A stretch of 12,349 nucleotides of DNA from Asterionellopsis glacialis (taxonomy: Eukaryota > Bacillariophyta > Plagiogrammaphyceae > Rhaphoneidales > Asterionellopsidaceae). The notes under the pieces were generated by a model. The model did not search any database, had not been told where the DNA came from, and worked only from the letters and a program-made list of their open reading frames with translations. Location: the NCBI GenBank assembly GCA_014885115.2, contig WKLE02002039.1:29982-42330 (forward strand), read 5' to 3'. This document shows, piece by piece, positions 1 through 8,723 of the stretch; position 1 is the stretch's first letter; every line of letters starts with the position of its first letter. A program made the position numbers and the translations under genes.

Positions 1-576
1 GTACAAAGTATAGTGACCTTAAGAAATGAGTTCCACAAAAATGGTCGTTTTTTTTTGGAACAGAGGGAGTAGAAGAAAAAAAGGCCTTTTCTAAGAATGT
101 TGAAGTAACCCGAGGGCAAGAGTGTCCCAGGGATGCTAATTGGAGACAAATGATTACCGTCCCTTTCCCGTAACTCAGCCGTAGGATCGACACATTACAT
201 ACCTGGTAGGGGAGGTCCAATATCGATAATAGTACCCATCATAACCCCTTTAGAGTTATTTGAATTGCATAGGAGCTCTTTCGTAGGGTTTAACCTCTTT
301 CTTAGACCAATGCTTGTTCAAGTACCGGCTTTAATTTTTTAGTATGTACCAAAGGAGAGTTATATTTTGATTCATTATCTACTCCGTTAAACCAGACAAA
401 AATTAAAGTTTTATTTCACTTTATTATTTTATATTTTTTTTGAGGTGTAAACCCAATTGATGTTCTTGACGGAAAAGCTAATTTATACTCTAAAAGTGAA
501 TAGCATTTTTAAAGTAACCAATACCGTAGGATTACTAGATTTATATTTTTGTCATGATTTTTTGGTTTTTGCTGTG
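1..576. other. Non-coding left flank
   Basis: I see no convincing coding region here. The stretch is AT-rich, with a T run near 48-56 and a TTTTTTTT run near 433. Its right part is probably the 3' untranslated and terminator region of the minus-strand TPR gene that ends at 577. The left 70 bases contain a motif resembling a mariner/Stowaway terminal inverted repeat, listed separately. No tRNA-like B box with a matching stem was found. Confidence 0.5.
57..71. mobile_element. Possible Tc1/mariner (Stowaway-like) terminus
   Basis: Read on the minus strand, this is TACTCCCTCTGTTCC followed by an A run. That matches in order the TA target duplication and the CTCCCTC(C/T)GTTCC start known for plant mariner-like and Stowaway elements. 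If it is genuine, the element ends at the TA at 70-71 and extends leftwards out of the window, so the second terminus and any transposase are not visible. The match is short and could be chance. No second copy of the motif occurs in the window. Confidence 0.3.
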
Positions 577-1287
577 TCACGCAGCTGAAGCTACCGTAGA
601 TTCTGTCAAGAAAAATCTTGAATTCATAAGCATTTGGCTAATTTCATCGTCTAAAACAGGACCTAGCATTAAAGTTGTTATGTCTGTTGAGCTAGTAGTA
701 GAAATAAGCAATCTATCCATTTCTTCAAAACTCAAAAATGCTTCCTGGTAACGCTGTTGGTTAACGTAGATTAAAGCACTGTTGTGCAATGCTGCCGCCC
801 TGAAAAAAGTTTCGCCTTGGTGCATTAAATACGAAGCAAATCGATAAAAATGTAAAACTTTTGTTTGATAACTTTGAATAAAATTTCTTCTGGATTCTTC
901 CAGGGATCCGCTCGAAGACATAATTGAGGCTAAACGCAGATGGGTTGCTATTGCACTGTTGTACAATACAGCTGCTGCTGATTCCTCTTCATTAATATTC
1001 CCTGTGTTGTCAGACGTGGTGACTATGTTTAAAGCTCGACTGTAGATGTAGTAGTCATCTGTTTGACTTTCCAGAAAAAGTGGATTCGTCCATGTCAATG
1101 ACGAAAAAGTGCTTGTCGGTTGGTGATTCGTTTCTTCCTCTTGATGGGTAATGGAGGTGGAGGCTTCAGTGATGTATTCACTGAAGCTTTGGACGGCTCG
1201 ATCGAACATGACAATTGCTTCTGCGTGTCGCTGTTGCTCGAGAAGTTCAACTCCATGACGATTGTTTTCGATAATAGCTGCATTCAT
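577..1287 (-). CDS. Small TPR-like repeat protein
   Basis: A 236-residue, helix-rich soluble protein with three degenerate TPR-like helix pairs. The first lies at about residues 9-35 (NNRHGVELLEQQRHAEAIVMF), the second at 105-140 (AAAVLYNSAIATHLRLASI), and the third at 166-193 (AALHNSALIYVNQQRYQEAF). Between the first two is a Ser/Thr/Glu-rich linker. TPR units normally mediate protein-protein binding; no catalytic motif is visible, so only a scaffold or adaptor role can be inferred. Proteins of this size and pattern are, from memory, common in diatoms. I place the start at the ATG at 1287. The frame stays open 12 codons further to a TAG near 1328 but has no ATG there, so a longer N-terminus would need an upstream exon. 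There is no signal peptide, membrane segment or intron. It is a single gene with no close neighbour. Confidence 0.8.
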   Translation of the reverse strand: MNAAIIENNRHGVELLEQQRHAEAIVMFDRAVQSFSEYITEASTSITHQEEETNHQPTSTFSSLTWTNPLFLESQTDDYYIYSRALNIVTTSDNTGNINEEESAAAVLYNSAIATHLRLASIMSSSGSLEESRRNFIQSYQTKVLHFYRFASYLMHQGETFFRAAALHNSALIYVNQQRYQEAFLSFEEMDRLLISTTSSTDITTLMLGPVLDDEISQMLMNSRFFLTESTVASAA

Positions 1288-2645
1288 TTTCTCAAGTTCA
1301 TCTTCAAAATAATTTGGCAAGATACTCTACAATTATTGTTGTCATTTCTTCCCGCAAGACATCAATAATTCGATAGGCCGGGAGGTTGTTCTAAAAACAC
1401 CTATGTTTCTGTACAGTAATTGAATCTAGAGAAAGTTAAAAATTGAATACAGTACCAAACACCTTTTGGATTTATTGAGACTTTATTATCTTCTTGTGTA
1501 TAGTCTTTCATAAGACTGTTTCTGATCCCAAAAGATCGAGACAACTGCCCTGTTCTTCAAAACATATGATCCAACGAGCACTCTTTCCAGCGGAGTACTG
1601 TTATTGTATGATTTCAACTCTCGACCAACTGGATCGAAGAATTTTATTTCTTCTTTGGAGTGTATTATTTTTCGGACTGTTCTTTTTGAAGTAGAGGTTA
1701 TTTCTCCGTACTGCATGCAAGACTTGTGTAAATGCACCAGGTACTCGTTCTTTCTCGACCAAAGAATTAATGAAGTACTCCCAACCAGTACCAGGTACAC
1801 AAGAAAAAAGGTCCCTCCTCATCCCTGAATTTCTGAAGACCTCATTTGCGTTTTATGGATTTTGATTGGTTAATCGATTTTCGTATTTCGTATCACCGTT
1901 TAGGGTGGGCCTGAGTCACAAAAAGGTCACACTTTTGGCAGATCCAAGATAATTATTTCCAACGGAATACACACCATGATGACACACAAAAAGATAACCA
2001 TAAATGTACCCTTTATAGATGATTTATTTTTAGTTTCTAATGGGGGTTTCTGCATGTAACGAAATATCTTGAGCTATATTCTCATAATTTGTACATCATT
2101 TTATAAATATCCTCGCGCTGAATGCTACCAGGGATAACTTCACAACATTAAGTTAGGAAATTCGTTGCATCATAGATCTTTTGAGGGTCTAGCTTTATAA
2201 AGTGGCAGTTGTGTGATTTTAAAGATTACTACGTGGATAAATTGTTCGAATTTAGTCGTATTTCAACAAATTAGAAAAAGAAGTATTATTTCAGCGTGGA
2301 GGCTTCTATGATATAATTTTTTTTGGAATAGTTGAAATATTGATTCTTTGTTCTATGGTGTTGCGATTCCAAAGAGTTTTTAAAATAATTACAAGAAGAA
2401 TCATCCCTGGTTTAGTATTCTTGTATGATGGAGCTCCGGTTAGGTTATATACAGACAGTATAATCTCTGGAGTATCTGTGCAATGGTCTTTACATGCAGG
2501 TCTATATAAGTTCCTATTTTTAATTCAACACAATTCCATAAGTTTTCTGCTTACACTTAGCAAAGTAGTATAACATTATTCTAATATTTTACGATTGTAA
2601 TACACCAGTCTGCTTTGATAAAAAATGCTTTCGTACAGTGACTGT
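1288..2645. other. Gene-poor intergenic stretch
   Basis: It lies between the start of the TPR gene and the stop of the coiled-coil gene, both on the minus strand. It should hold the TPR gene promoter near 1288-1480 and the 3' end of the coiled-coil gene near 2645. An inverted CCAAT (ATTGG) sits at 1864-1868. The one stretch with coding character, 1486-1822, is listed separately. Bases 1823-2645 are AT-rich and I see no gene, tRNA or long repeat in them. Confidence 0.45.
1486..1822 (-). pseudogene. Possible frameshifted coding remnant
   Basis: Two minus-strand frames overlap here, and each reads like protein over only part of its length. One begins at a true ATG (1822) and gives MRRDLFSCVPGTGWEYFINS and then SLVEKERVPGAFTQVL before becoming basic and less convincing; it stops at 1601. 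The other has its first ATG at about 1716 and reads plausibly to its stop at 1486, including KEEIKFFDPVGREL and RVLVGSYVLKNRAVVSIFW. A switch of frame near 1715-1730 would join the two plausible halves. That suggests a decayed gene, an unrecognised intron or chance. I recognise no family. Confidence 0.25.
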
Positions 2646-3353
2646 TTATGATAAACTGGAAATTTCTTTTTCTTTTCGATCAATTTGTTTTTGTATAAAG
2701 GTAGCGTCTTGTTTAGCTACTTGAATCATGGCTTCAACTTCTTTCTCACTGGATGATACAGCCGATAATTGTTTAGATACAGCCTTTTTAAGTCCACCAA
2801 ATCCTTTCTTGATGGGTGTTTTCGATTTCTTTTTTTCTTCCACTTGTTGTTGCTGTGACGATGAATTTTCGCCTAATATGACAACTGCATCAAAGATATC
2901 CAATCCAAATTGTTCTTTGCGCAGTCGTACCTCACGATCTAATGATGCCATTTCTGCCATGAGTTTCGTTGTGGACCCTTTATCTGTCATCCACTGACTC
3001 GCTTGCTTCATTTTTTCAGTAGCCGATATAGCAGGTAAGGCACATTCACTTTTAGCTTCTAAACGGAATATTTCATTTTGTTTCATTTCTTTTTGTTTGA
3101 GTTTGTCTTGTATTTCACGATGAGCAATTTTCCAGTCTTCTTGAAATAACGATTGTTTCGCATGAAACATCTTACCGACACCCACCGTGAGTTTGTTACC
3201 GTCCGAACCAACACCGTGAATTTTTACCATGAGATCGTATAAATCTACACCAAATTTCTTTTTATGAGTTGTCATTTCATGTTCCAACATGGCAATTTCA
3301 CCTTTCAATTTGGTACGAACACCTGCATTCTTCACATTGTCAAAGAGTCCCAT
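2646..3353 (-). CDS. Two-fold repeated coiled-coil protein
   Basis: A 235-residue, charged, helical protein of unknown function, with a true ATG and A at -3. It is built from two related units. Residues 13-43 (KLKGEIAMLEHEM then KKFGVDLYDLMV) align without gaps with residues 128-158 (KLMAEMASLDREV then EQFGLDIFDAVV), with 13 of 31 positions identical. Each unit is followed later by a second helix, about 73-99 (IQDKLKQKEMKQNEIFRL) and 204-234 (IQKQIDRKEKEISSL). The helices have heptad character and probably pair as coiled coils. Gln- and Lys-rich linkers separate the parts (166-190). There is no signal peptide, membrane segment or enzyme motif. The N-terminus MGLFDN has Gly2 but lacks the Ser/Thr at position 6 preferred for myristoylation. 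It is divergent from the next gene, 676 bases away. A structural or adaptor role is inference. Confidence 0.78.
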   Translation of the reverse strand: MGLFDNVKNAGVRTKLKGEIAMLEHEMTTHKKKFGVDLYDLMVKIHGVGSDGNKLTVGVGKMFHAKQSLFQEDWKIAHREIQDKLKQKEMKQNEIFRLEAKSECALPAISATEKMKQASQWMTDKGSTTKLMAEMASLDREVRLRKEQFGLDIFDAVVILGENSSSQQQQVEEKKKSKTPIKKGFGGLKKAVSKQLSAVSSSEKEVEAMIQVAKQDATFIQKQIDRKEKEISSLS

Positions 3354-4029
3354 TGTTTTACAGTTAGTTTAATTAGTGTATGGTCGATTCGAACAATCGG
3401 TTACAATTGAATAGCTGTCCAGTCTTTGGTGTTGTCTCTACGAACCCCAATGAAGCAGTCACCGTGATTAATATATGAGATATCGATAGACGATAGAGTA
3501 TAAGGAAGACGATGACGATGGATATGCGCGGTATGGTTGCAATGCTAGTGCAGCACTCGTAATATATATTCTTTTCTACACCTGCGGATTAGAAACAACG
3601 ACGAAAGAAGATAAGAGAGAACCGTTGGGCACACCCAAAAATTGAAAAAATTACACAACCCCAAATAATATCAAAATCAAGAACCCATAGCGCGAGCAAG
3701 CATCTCTCAAAATTTGCCAGTCGTGCTTGAAATCATTCAACTGTCCACTATACATAGGTCACACGTTATTTTTCATATCAAAAGTAAAAATTGTGTACTC
3801 GCAGAATATTCATATAAACTTCTGTGGTACTGTACTCGTCTGTACGTCGTTATCAGAGCCTAGAGAGGAAGATTTTGAAATTCTCGAGTCCACACGTCTC
3901 TATCCGCCAGAAATCAATCGGACCATGGTGATGTCCTCTAGTCTCTAGAGTCTCATAGACTATAGTTTCTCTCCACATCATAGACAGTGCTTGCAGATAG
4001 TTTGTTTCGGAATAGTATTCTATCTTGAA
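3354..4029. promoter_or_regulatory. Divergent intergenic promoter region
   Basis: These 676 bases separate two divergently transcribed genes, so both promoters must lie here. An AT-rich stretch at 3561-3569 (taatatata) could act as a TATA-like element, but no start site can be fixed. The motif CTAGAGAGGA at 3860-3869 recurs upstream of the phosphatase gene at 11024-11033. A small open frame on the plus strand (3727-3948) lacks coding character. A GTTCGAATC match to a tRNA B box on the minus strand near 3387-3395 has no matching cloverleaf. Confidence 0.4.
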
Positions 4030-6333
4030 ATGGTTCATTTAAAAGTTGTCTTGTTTTGTAAAGGAAGGGGTGCTGATGCATCCTCGTATCGACCAAATCG
4101 TGATGAAAGTCAATGGTGGAATCGTCGTGATGCACTTGTTCGATGTGTGGCATCCTTTTTATATGGACCATCATCGTCGTCGTCATCCAGCAATCATGAC
4201 GATTCGAGAGAATTAGTTTTAATCCATGATGAAGATTGGTCAGTGACACATCTTGCGTTAAGCCCAACACATAATTCACAACCTCCCACAGAACAATTTG
4301 TACTCTCTACAATCAAGGCTGCAATTTTAGAAAATAATTCCAACCAAAATAAGAAAAAGAACAATCTGTTTGGTTCAGTTAACACCTCTTCGAATGAAAA
4401 CAAAACTGACTGGATTGAACGATCAGGACTAAAATGTCGAGTTGTGACGAATCCTGATTTTGCCATGGCTGCTACAGCTGCTTCTCACAGCAGCGGAGGC
4501 GGAAATGCAAAGTCATCGGCATCGTTGTCAATTGCTGGGTTAGATAGTAAACGCCAAGTATTAGAACATTTGCAAAAGGTGTGTTCCATAGACTTTTTAC
4601 GCACACATGGATTGAACAGTTCACCTGCCGTTCTATTACGTAAAACAAACAAAAAAACGTTAGTACGGATATGGTATGAATGGTGTAAACATGGGCAAAG
4701 TCAGAAAACATCATCAACTACACAACAAAAACAAAAACAGCAGTACACTGATACAAATGATATGACTACCAACAAGAATCAACAAGATCAAGCAGCTCTC
4801 AAGTCTATATTAAACGATTTACTCCAACCACAATTTCCAACTATTGAAAATGTTGTAGCAGGACTTCTTCATGAATCACTTGAATCTGAATTACCCTGTT
4901 TTGGGATCCAACCCAATGATATGGTACGAGCCGAGACGGCTGGTAATGCTATTGCGGATAAGAGTGACAATAAATTACAAGTATGTTTATTTTTAGGTGC
5001 TGTACGTGATATGCATTCATGGGAAAATCAAGTATTACAAGATACCTGTTGTTGTCGCAATTTTGATAATTATGATAATGATCCAACCAAAAATACTAGT
5101 AAGAATGCTATACCATTGGTCAAAGTACGATTAGGGCCTATACCTGAATTTACAAGTAAAATCTTAAGCATGGTTGCTTATCATCAATCACAACAATTAT
5201 TAGGCAATGCCATCTTGCAACTTGTTAGGCAACAAAAGGAGAAAGAACAAAAACAAGATATAATGACGATACAAAATGATGATCGTAAACGTAAACGATC
5301 GGAACACGATGATAATATTTGTGATGATGAACATGACGCAAATACCATACCAACAACTATGCATGTTGTATGTCCGATTCCAATGTCATCCAAGGATTTA
5401 TCGTATGATTTGCAAGATCGAAATCATTTGTTATGGTGTTTAGTACGAATTACAGTTTGTACCTTGTGGAGATCACGAGTAGCGTCGTCCTCGTCAGGTT
5501 CAAACAATAAAACCAATGATCCCATGCATCTCCGGACACTTTTAACATTCATGTTTCAAGATAGATGCATCATGACATTTAAACAAGAAGATTTAGTGTC
5601 ATCACTTGCAGAACAACATCAGGCAGCACCATCCGAATATCAAATTTTAGCCGCATTGTGCCGTAAACGTGATGAACTACGTGACGTAGTCCAAGAAGAT
5701 GTTGTAAAGGATTGGATAGAAGGTACTACTACTGCCTCAACTACACATTCATCAAAATTTGTTATTGACATCCACACAGACAATACAAATCAAAATCTAC
5801 GCAAACTAGTTCATTCCTTGCCTAATTCTGAATTAGATGGTCCTCCATATGAAACAAAATCACAATCCAGTGTGTTGGTGATACTTAATTTAAATTCTTC
5901 TGGAATCAACCACTTGAGTACCTCTAACAAATCCACGCAGAACACTACTGAAGTATCGGGCATGTCCTTTGTCGAACATTCACGAAAAACAATACTTACA
6001 GCATGTAAGAGAAACAATATTACAGTTCATAATCAATCAATATTAGAAAAAGGACAAATAGATAACGAATTAGACTGGGAAGCAGCCAATATCGTCGTAC
6101 TTCAACATTTTGCATATCAGAATCGATTGATTCCATGTCTTTGTAAAATGACGACAACCAGGGAAAAGGAGAGTGTTCTTTCAAAGAACAATACAACAAG
6201 CAACAATGATGCAGTCACCAACATTATCAGCGAGGACTTCAATCACGAATCGTCAAAGCAAAAAAAGAAAATGAAAAAGTTGAAGAAGAAAAAGAAAAAG
6301 AAGGAGCGCAAACATGAAAAGAAAGACAGATGA
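4030..6333 (+). CDS. Large protein with SPOUT/TrmY-like pattern and Lys-rich tail
   Basis: A single-exon, 767-residue protein. I chose the ATG at 4030 (GAAATGG context); the frame is open 13 codons upstream but without an ATG. Residues 1-100 have alpha/beta character (HLKVVLFCKGRG, RRDALVRCVASFLYG, ELVLIHDEDW, PTEQFVLSTIKAAI), in the order seen in TrmY-type SPOUT RNA methyltransferases. Residues 319-337 (LFLGAVRDMHSWENQVL) and 361-391 (IPLVKVRLGPIPEFTSKIL) resemble the knotted SAM-binding half of that fold (LG..G.T..E, then SLGP). Poly-Gln/Asn/Ser linkers and a basic motif RKRKR (419-423) lie between domains. The C-terminal half (about 440-705) is unrecognised, possibly helical with a winged-helix-like segment. 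The tail 743-767 is almost all Lys, typical of nuclear or nucleolar proteins. RNA modification is inference; the existence of the gene is secure. Confidence 0.85.
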   Translation: MVHLKVVLFCKGRGADASSYRPNRDESQWWNRRDALVRCVASFLYGPSSSSSSSNHDDSRELVLIHDEDWSVTHLALSPTHNSQPPTEQFVLSTIKAAILENNSNQNKKKNNLFGSVNTSSNENKTDWIERSGLKCRVVTNPDFAMAATAASHSSGGGNAKSSASLSIAGLDSKRQVLEHLQKVCSIDFLRTHGLNSSPAVLLRKTNKKTLVRIWYEWCKHGQSQKTSSTTQQKQKQQYTDTNDMTTNKNQQDQAALKSILNDLLQPQFPTIENVVAGLLHESLESELPCFGIQPNDMVRAETAGNAIADKSDNKLQVCLFLGAVRDMHSWENQVLQDTCCCRNFDNYDNDPTKNTSKNAIPLVKVRLGPIPEFTSKILSMVAYHQSQQLLGNAILQLVRQQKEKEQKQDIMTIQNDDRKRKRSEHDDNICDDEHDANTIPTTMHVVCPIPMSSKDLSYDLQDRNHLLWCLVRITVCTLWRSRVASSSSGSNNKTNDPMHLRTLLTFMFQDRCIMTFKQEDLVSSLAEQHQAAPSEYQILAALCRKRDELRDVVQEDVVKDWIEGTTTASTTHSSKFVIDIHTDNTNQNLRKLVHSLPNSELDGPPYETKSQSSVLVILNLNSSGINHLSTSNKSTQNTTEVSGMSFVEHSRKTILTACKRNNITVHNQSILEKGQIDNELDWEAANIVVLQHFAYQNRLIPCLCKMTTTREKESVLSKNNTTSNNDAVTNIISEDFNHESSKQKKKMKKLKKKKKKKERKHEKKDR
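4171..4191 (+). repeat. Ser-coding TCN trinucleotide run
   Basis: Seven consecutive Ser codons (mostly TCG/TCA) encode residues 48-54 of the 767-residue protein, in a loop just before the predicted strand ELVLI. The run is in frame and would vary protein length without breaking it. Confidence 0.7.
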
Positions 6334-6473
6334 TTTTTGCGCCTTTAGTCTTTGGGCTATTCTTACAGAAACACTGGTTCATATAGACCTACTGCACATA
6401 ATGGTCAAGGTATTACCATCAGCATGTTGTATGTAAAATATTGGTCTTGTCATACCAATATTATGTGTCTTAT
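6334..6473. other. Convergent 3' intergenic gap
   Basis: These 140 bases lie between two convergent stop codons, so both 3' untranslated regions must lie here and perhaps overlap. The only clear structure is the hairpin at 6437-6462. Confidence 0.6.
6437..6462. terminator. Hairpin between convergent genes
   Basis: AATATTGGT (6437-6445) and ACCAATATT (6454-6462) are perfect reverse complements around an 8-base loop, CTTGTCAT. A perfect inverted repeat reads the same way in both transcripts. Its place in a convergent 3' gap suggests 3'-end formation, RNA stability or antisense control. Eukaryotic termination does not require such hairpins, so the role is inference. Confidence 0.35.
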
Positions 6474-8723
6474 TCAATCAAAGGTGCGGTAACCATTCAT
6501 TTGCTTGAAGGTCCGTTCTCTCTCGTTGAGTGTTGATGCAACATTACCAATTACTGTAATCAAAAATAGAACAGCTATAACACAAAAAGTGATAGCTAAT
6601 CCTGTACCAGGTTGGAATGGTTCAACTCGCTTGAAAGGGGAGTTATTCGTCCACTCTTTCCAAGCACTTGGGAAATCATCTACATGATCTATTGATAAGC
6701 AAAATGGCCCTGTGTAGCCTTCATTGCATTTACATACCTTGGCTGTGTCCGTCCAATTTTGCAATGACAAAATTGTTGCTCGCAACTCATTTCGAGGTAC
6801 ACATGCACCTCTCTCAGGAGATTTTTGTTGGGTTTGCGCCGTAGTTTTCGTTTCGTTGATATCCAAACCACCACATTCCTTGTTAGTCACACATGCAGCG
6901 CCACCCTTTTGAACTTTAAGAAGTGATTTTCTATCAGACGGAAGCATATACATTTCTTCGTGACCTAAAATATAGCTTTTAGTGGGGTATTCTGGTGGAT
7001 CACATCCCAACGTATGATTTTCACCTACGTGGGCAGAGGGGTCCTTACTCTGATATAACCTTACATAGTCAATCGACATTACACCCTTGCCAGACTTCAA
7101 CATTTCACAAAATCCTTCATTCATGGCACATTTGCATTTAGGATCGTTACAATTATAACATTTCTGGCACCACTTGGGGACCGCATAGGGGAAACCCCAC
7201 GTAGAAGATATTGCAGTATTCATAATAAAATATGACGGTTCCGCTGGAATTTGAGATCCCATCAAGGAAGCAAGTGATTCATCCTTGATTGAAAATGCAT
7301 GGGTCCAATCTACACCCCTCTTTGTATACCAATCTATTCGACCACCTGGTCCAGGTTGCCATTCCAATCGGAATGTATGCATTTGTTCAAAGTTCTCTTT
7401 TGTCAACTGGTGAACAGCACCTATTGCATCAGCTTGAAATGCTTCCTTTTTAGTACGGGTTGCAGGTTCACCAGGTTTACTTTCATCAAGATAGGTACCG
7501 TAGAAAAAAGGATTTAAGGATGTTGATCCATGAGTCGTTAGATTTTCATACCAAGTTTCATATGGATATAGGATTGTATGTGACTCATCCCAAGTATCAG
7601 GGGGAACAGGAAGATGCCCAAATTGAGGACGCCTATTTTCAACACCAGGAGCAAGCTGAAGTTATAAATGGACCAGCAAGAAATCAGTAATAGAAAGCGG
7701 AAGAGTCTGACAAAATGCAATTGTTTTCTACAGAGCACAAGAGTAAAAAAACATATTTTATGCAATGAATTTTCCACTTTTTTGACTTACCTGTAATGTC
7801 ATGTCACCATATGGTAGTTGAATACTTGGCTTTGGCCCATCTAGTGGTCCATTCGAATCACCTGCCATAACTTCAATAATATCAATTTCAGTAGCACCGC
7901 GGCCTTGATGTTTGTTCAAACCAAAGTGATGGGCATTATCGCATGCTGATATTTTTTGCTTGGCTTGTAATGTTTTATTGCACTTGTTATAAGACCAAGG
8001 CCAAATGTTATTCGTAGATGCTTCATACGTTGCACGTCCTAAATTCCCCAGCATCCACATCGCAGGCCATAAACCACCAATACTTGCTTCACCAGGAAAC
8101 ATTACGTCAATTTCAACTATACCCCCCGTAAAGCAAAATTTATTCCATGATTGGACCATACCTGTCTTGTAATGTCGTGTTTCACGTAACCATTTTTTGT
8201 TCGTTACATCATATCGACTCCAACTTGTATCCTCCGCCGAGGTTTTGATTTTTAAATGACCATCTTCTGTTGTTACTGTGGATGAATTATAATAATGTAA
8301 CGACCCGCCACCTGCTGAAAAATCATTGTCGCTTCTATCTAATGCTGTCCATATAGAATCATGTCCATCCTTAAATGTGCGATTTGGAACATTGAATTCA
8401 TCTGACATTACCTTTGTTTAAAAAAAAAGAGATGCGAAAGAATAAGTAAATAGAAAAGAGTAAAGAATATTTGCTGTAAGTTTAATGTAATAGTGTTTGT
8501 CGTGAAGACGATTTTCTGGCAATGCCGTCAGAGAAGACAATTTGATCGACCGTCTTACCAATTCATACGTTGATCCATCAACGAATGATGTTGTCGTTCG
8601 TACAAACTCAGGTGTATCAGGATCAATCCAATGTGCTTCACATGTTGTAGTGAAAATTGTAGATATGAGCAACCACATCACAAACGATATTCGTCCCGTG
8701 TCGACATTGTTATTGAATTTCAT
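6474..8723 (-). CDS. SKN1/KRE6-family beta-glucan transglycosylase (GH16-like)
   Basis: Three exons on the minus strand, 8723-8559, 8411-7791 and 7655-6474, encode 655 residues. Both introns are GT-AG and phase 0, and splicing restores the family sequence YELV-MSDEFNVPNRTFKDG. Residues 12-30 are a hydrophobic signal peptide ending near CEA. The GH16-like lumenal domain covers about 56-440, with the catalytic pattern EIDIIE at 230-235 (E230, D232, E235), GGLWPAMWMLGNLGRA before it, and the conserved FRLEWQPGPGGRIDWYTKRG (357-376) and YFIMNTAISSTWGFP after it. A Cys-rich stretch (about 424-445), an EGF-like C-x-C-x7-C motif (CKCNEGYTGPFC, 570-581) and a C-terminal membrane helix (about 613-636) follow, leaving a short basic cytosolic tail. 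The family acts in beta-1,6 branching of beta-glucans; in diatoms this points to chrysolaminarin, or possibly wall glucan. Several N-glycosylation sequons (e.g. NSS, NLT, NWT) fit a secretory route. Confidence 0.92.
7656..7790 (-). other. Intron 2 of the SKN1/KRE6-like gene
   Basis: It is 135 bases long, with donor CAG|GTAAGT at 7790 and acceptor TTCAG at 7660-7656 preceded by a pyrimidine-rich tract. The downstream exon reads LAPGVENRRPQFGHLPVPP in frame, which continues the SKN1/KRE6 family sequence. An in-frame TAA near 7758 rules out translation through it. Confidence 0.9.
8412..8558 (-). other. Intron 1 of the SKN1/KRE6-like gene
   Basis: It is 147 bases long, with donor TTG|GTAAGA at 8558 and acceptor AAAG at 8412 after an A/T-rich stretch. 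Splicing joins YEL to VMSDEFN. Retention would end the protein at a TAA at 8420-8418. Confidence 0.9.

Noticed and set aside
1288..1320. Eleven extra N-terminal residues for the TPR-like protein
   Set aside because: The extension also starts with TTG and there is no ATG in it; the ATG at 1287 is used.
2340..2573. Plus-strand open frame of 77 codons
   Set aside because: It begins at a non-ATG codon, sits in AT-rich DNA, shows no family pattern and has no splice partner that restores a longer protein.
3336..3353. N-myristoylation of the coiled-coil protein (MGLFDN)
   Set aside because: Gly2 is present but Asn at position 6 replaces the preferred Ser/Thr, so the signal is too weak to call.
3384..3400. 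tRNA B-box-like GTTCGAATC on the minus strand
   Set aside because: The flanking T-stem pairs poorly and there is no A box or acceptor stem; it also lies in the leader of the coiled-coil gene.
3991..4029. Thirteen extra N-terminal residues for the 767-residue protein
   Set aside because: The extension starts with TTG; in a eukaryote the ATG at 4030, in a good context, is the more likely start.
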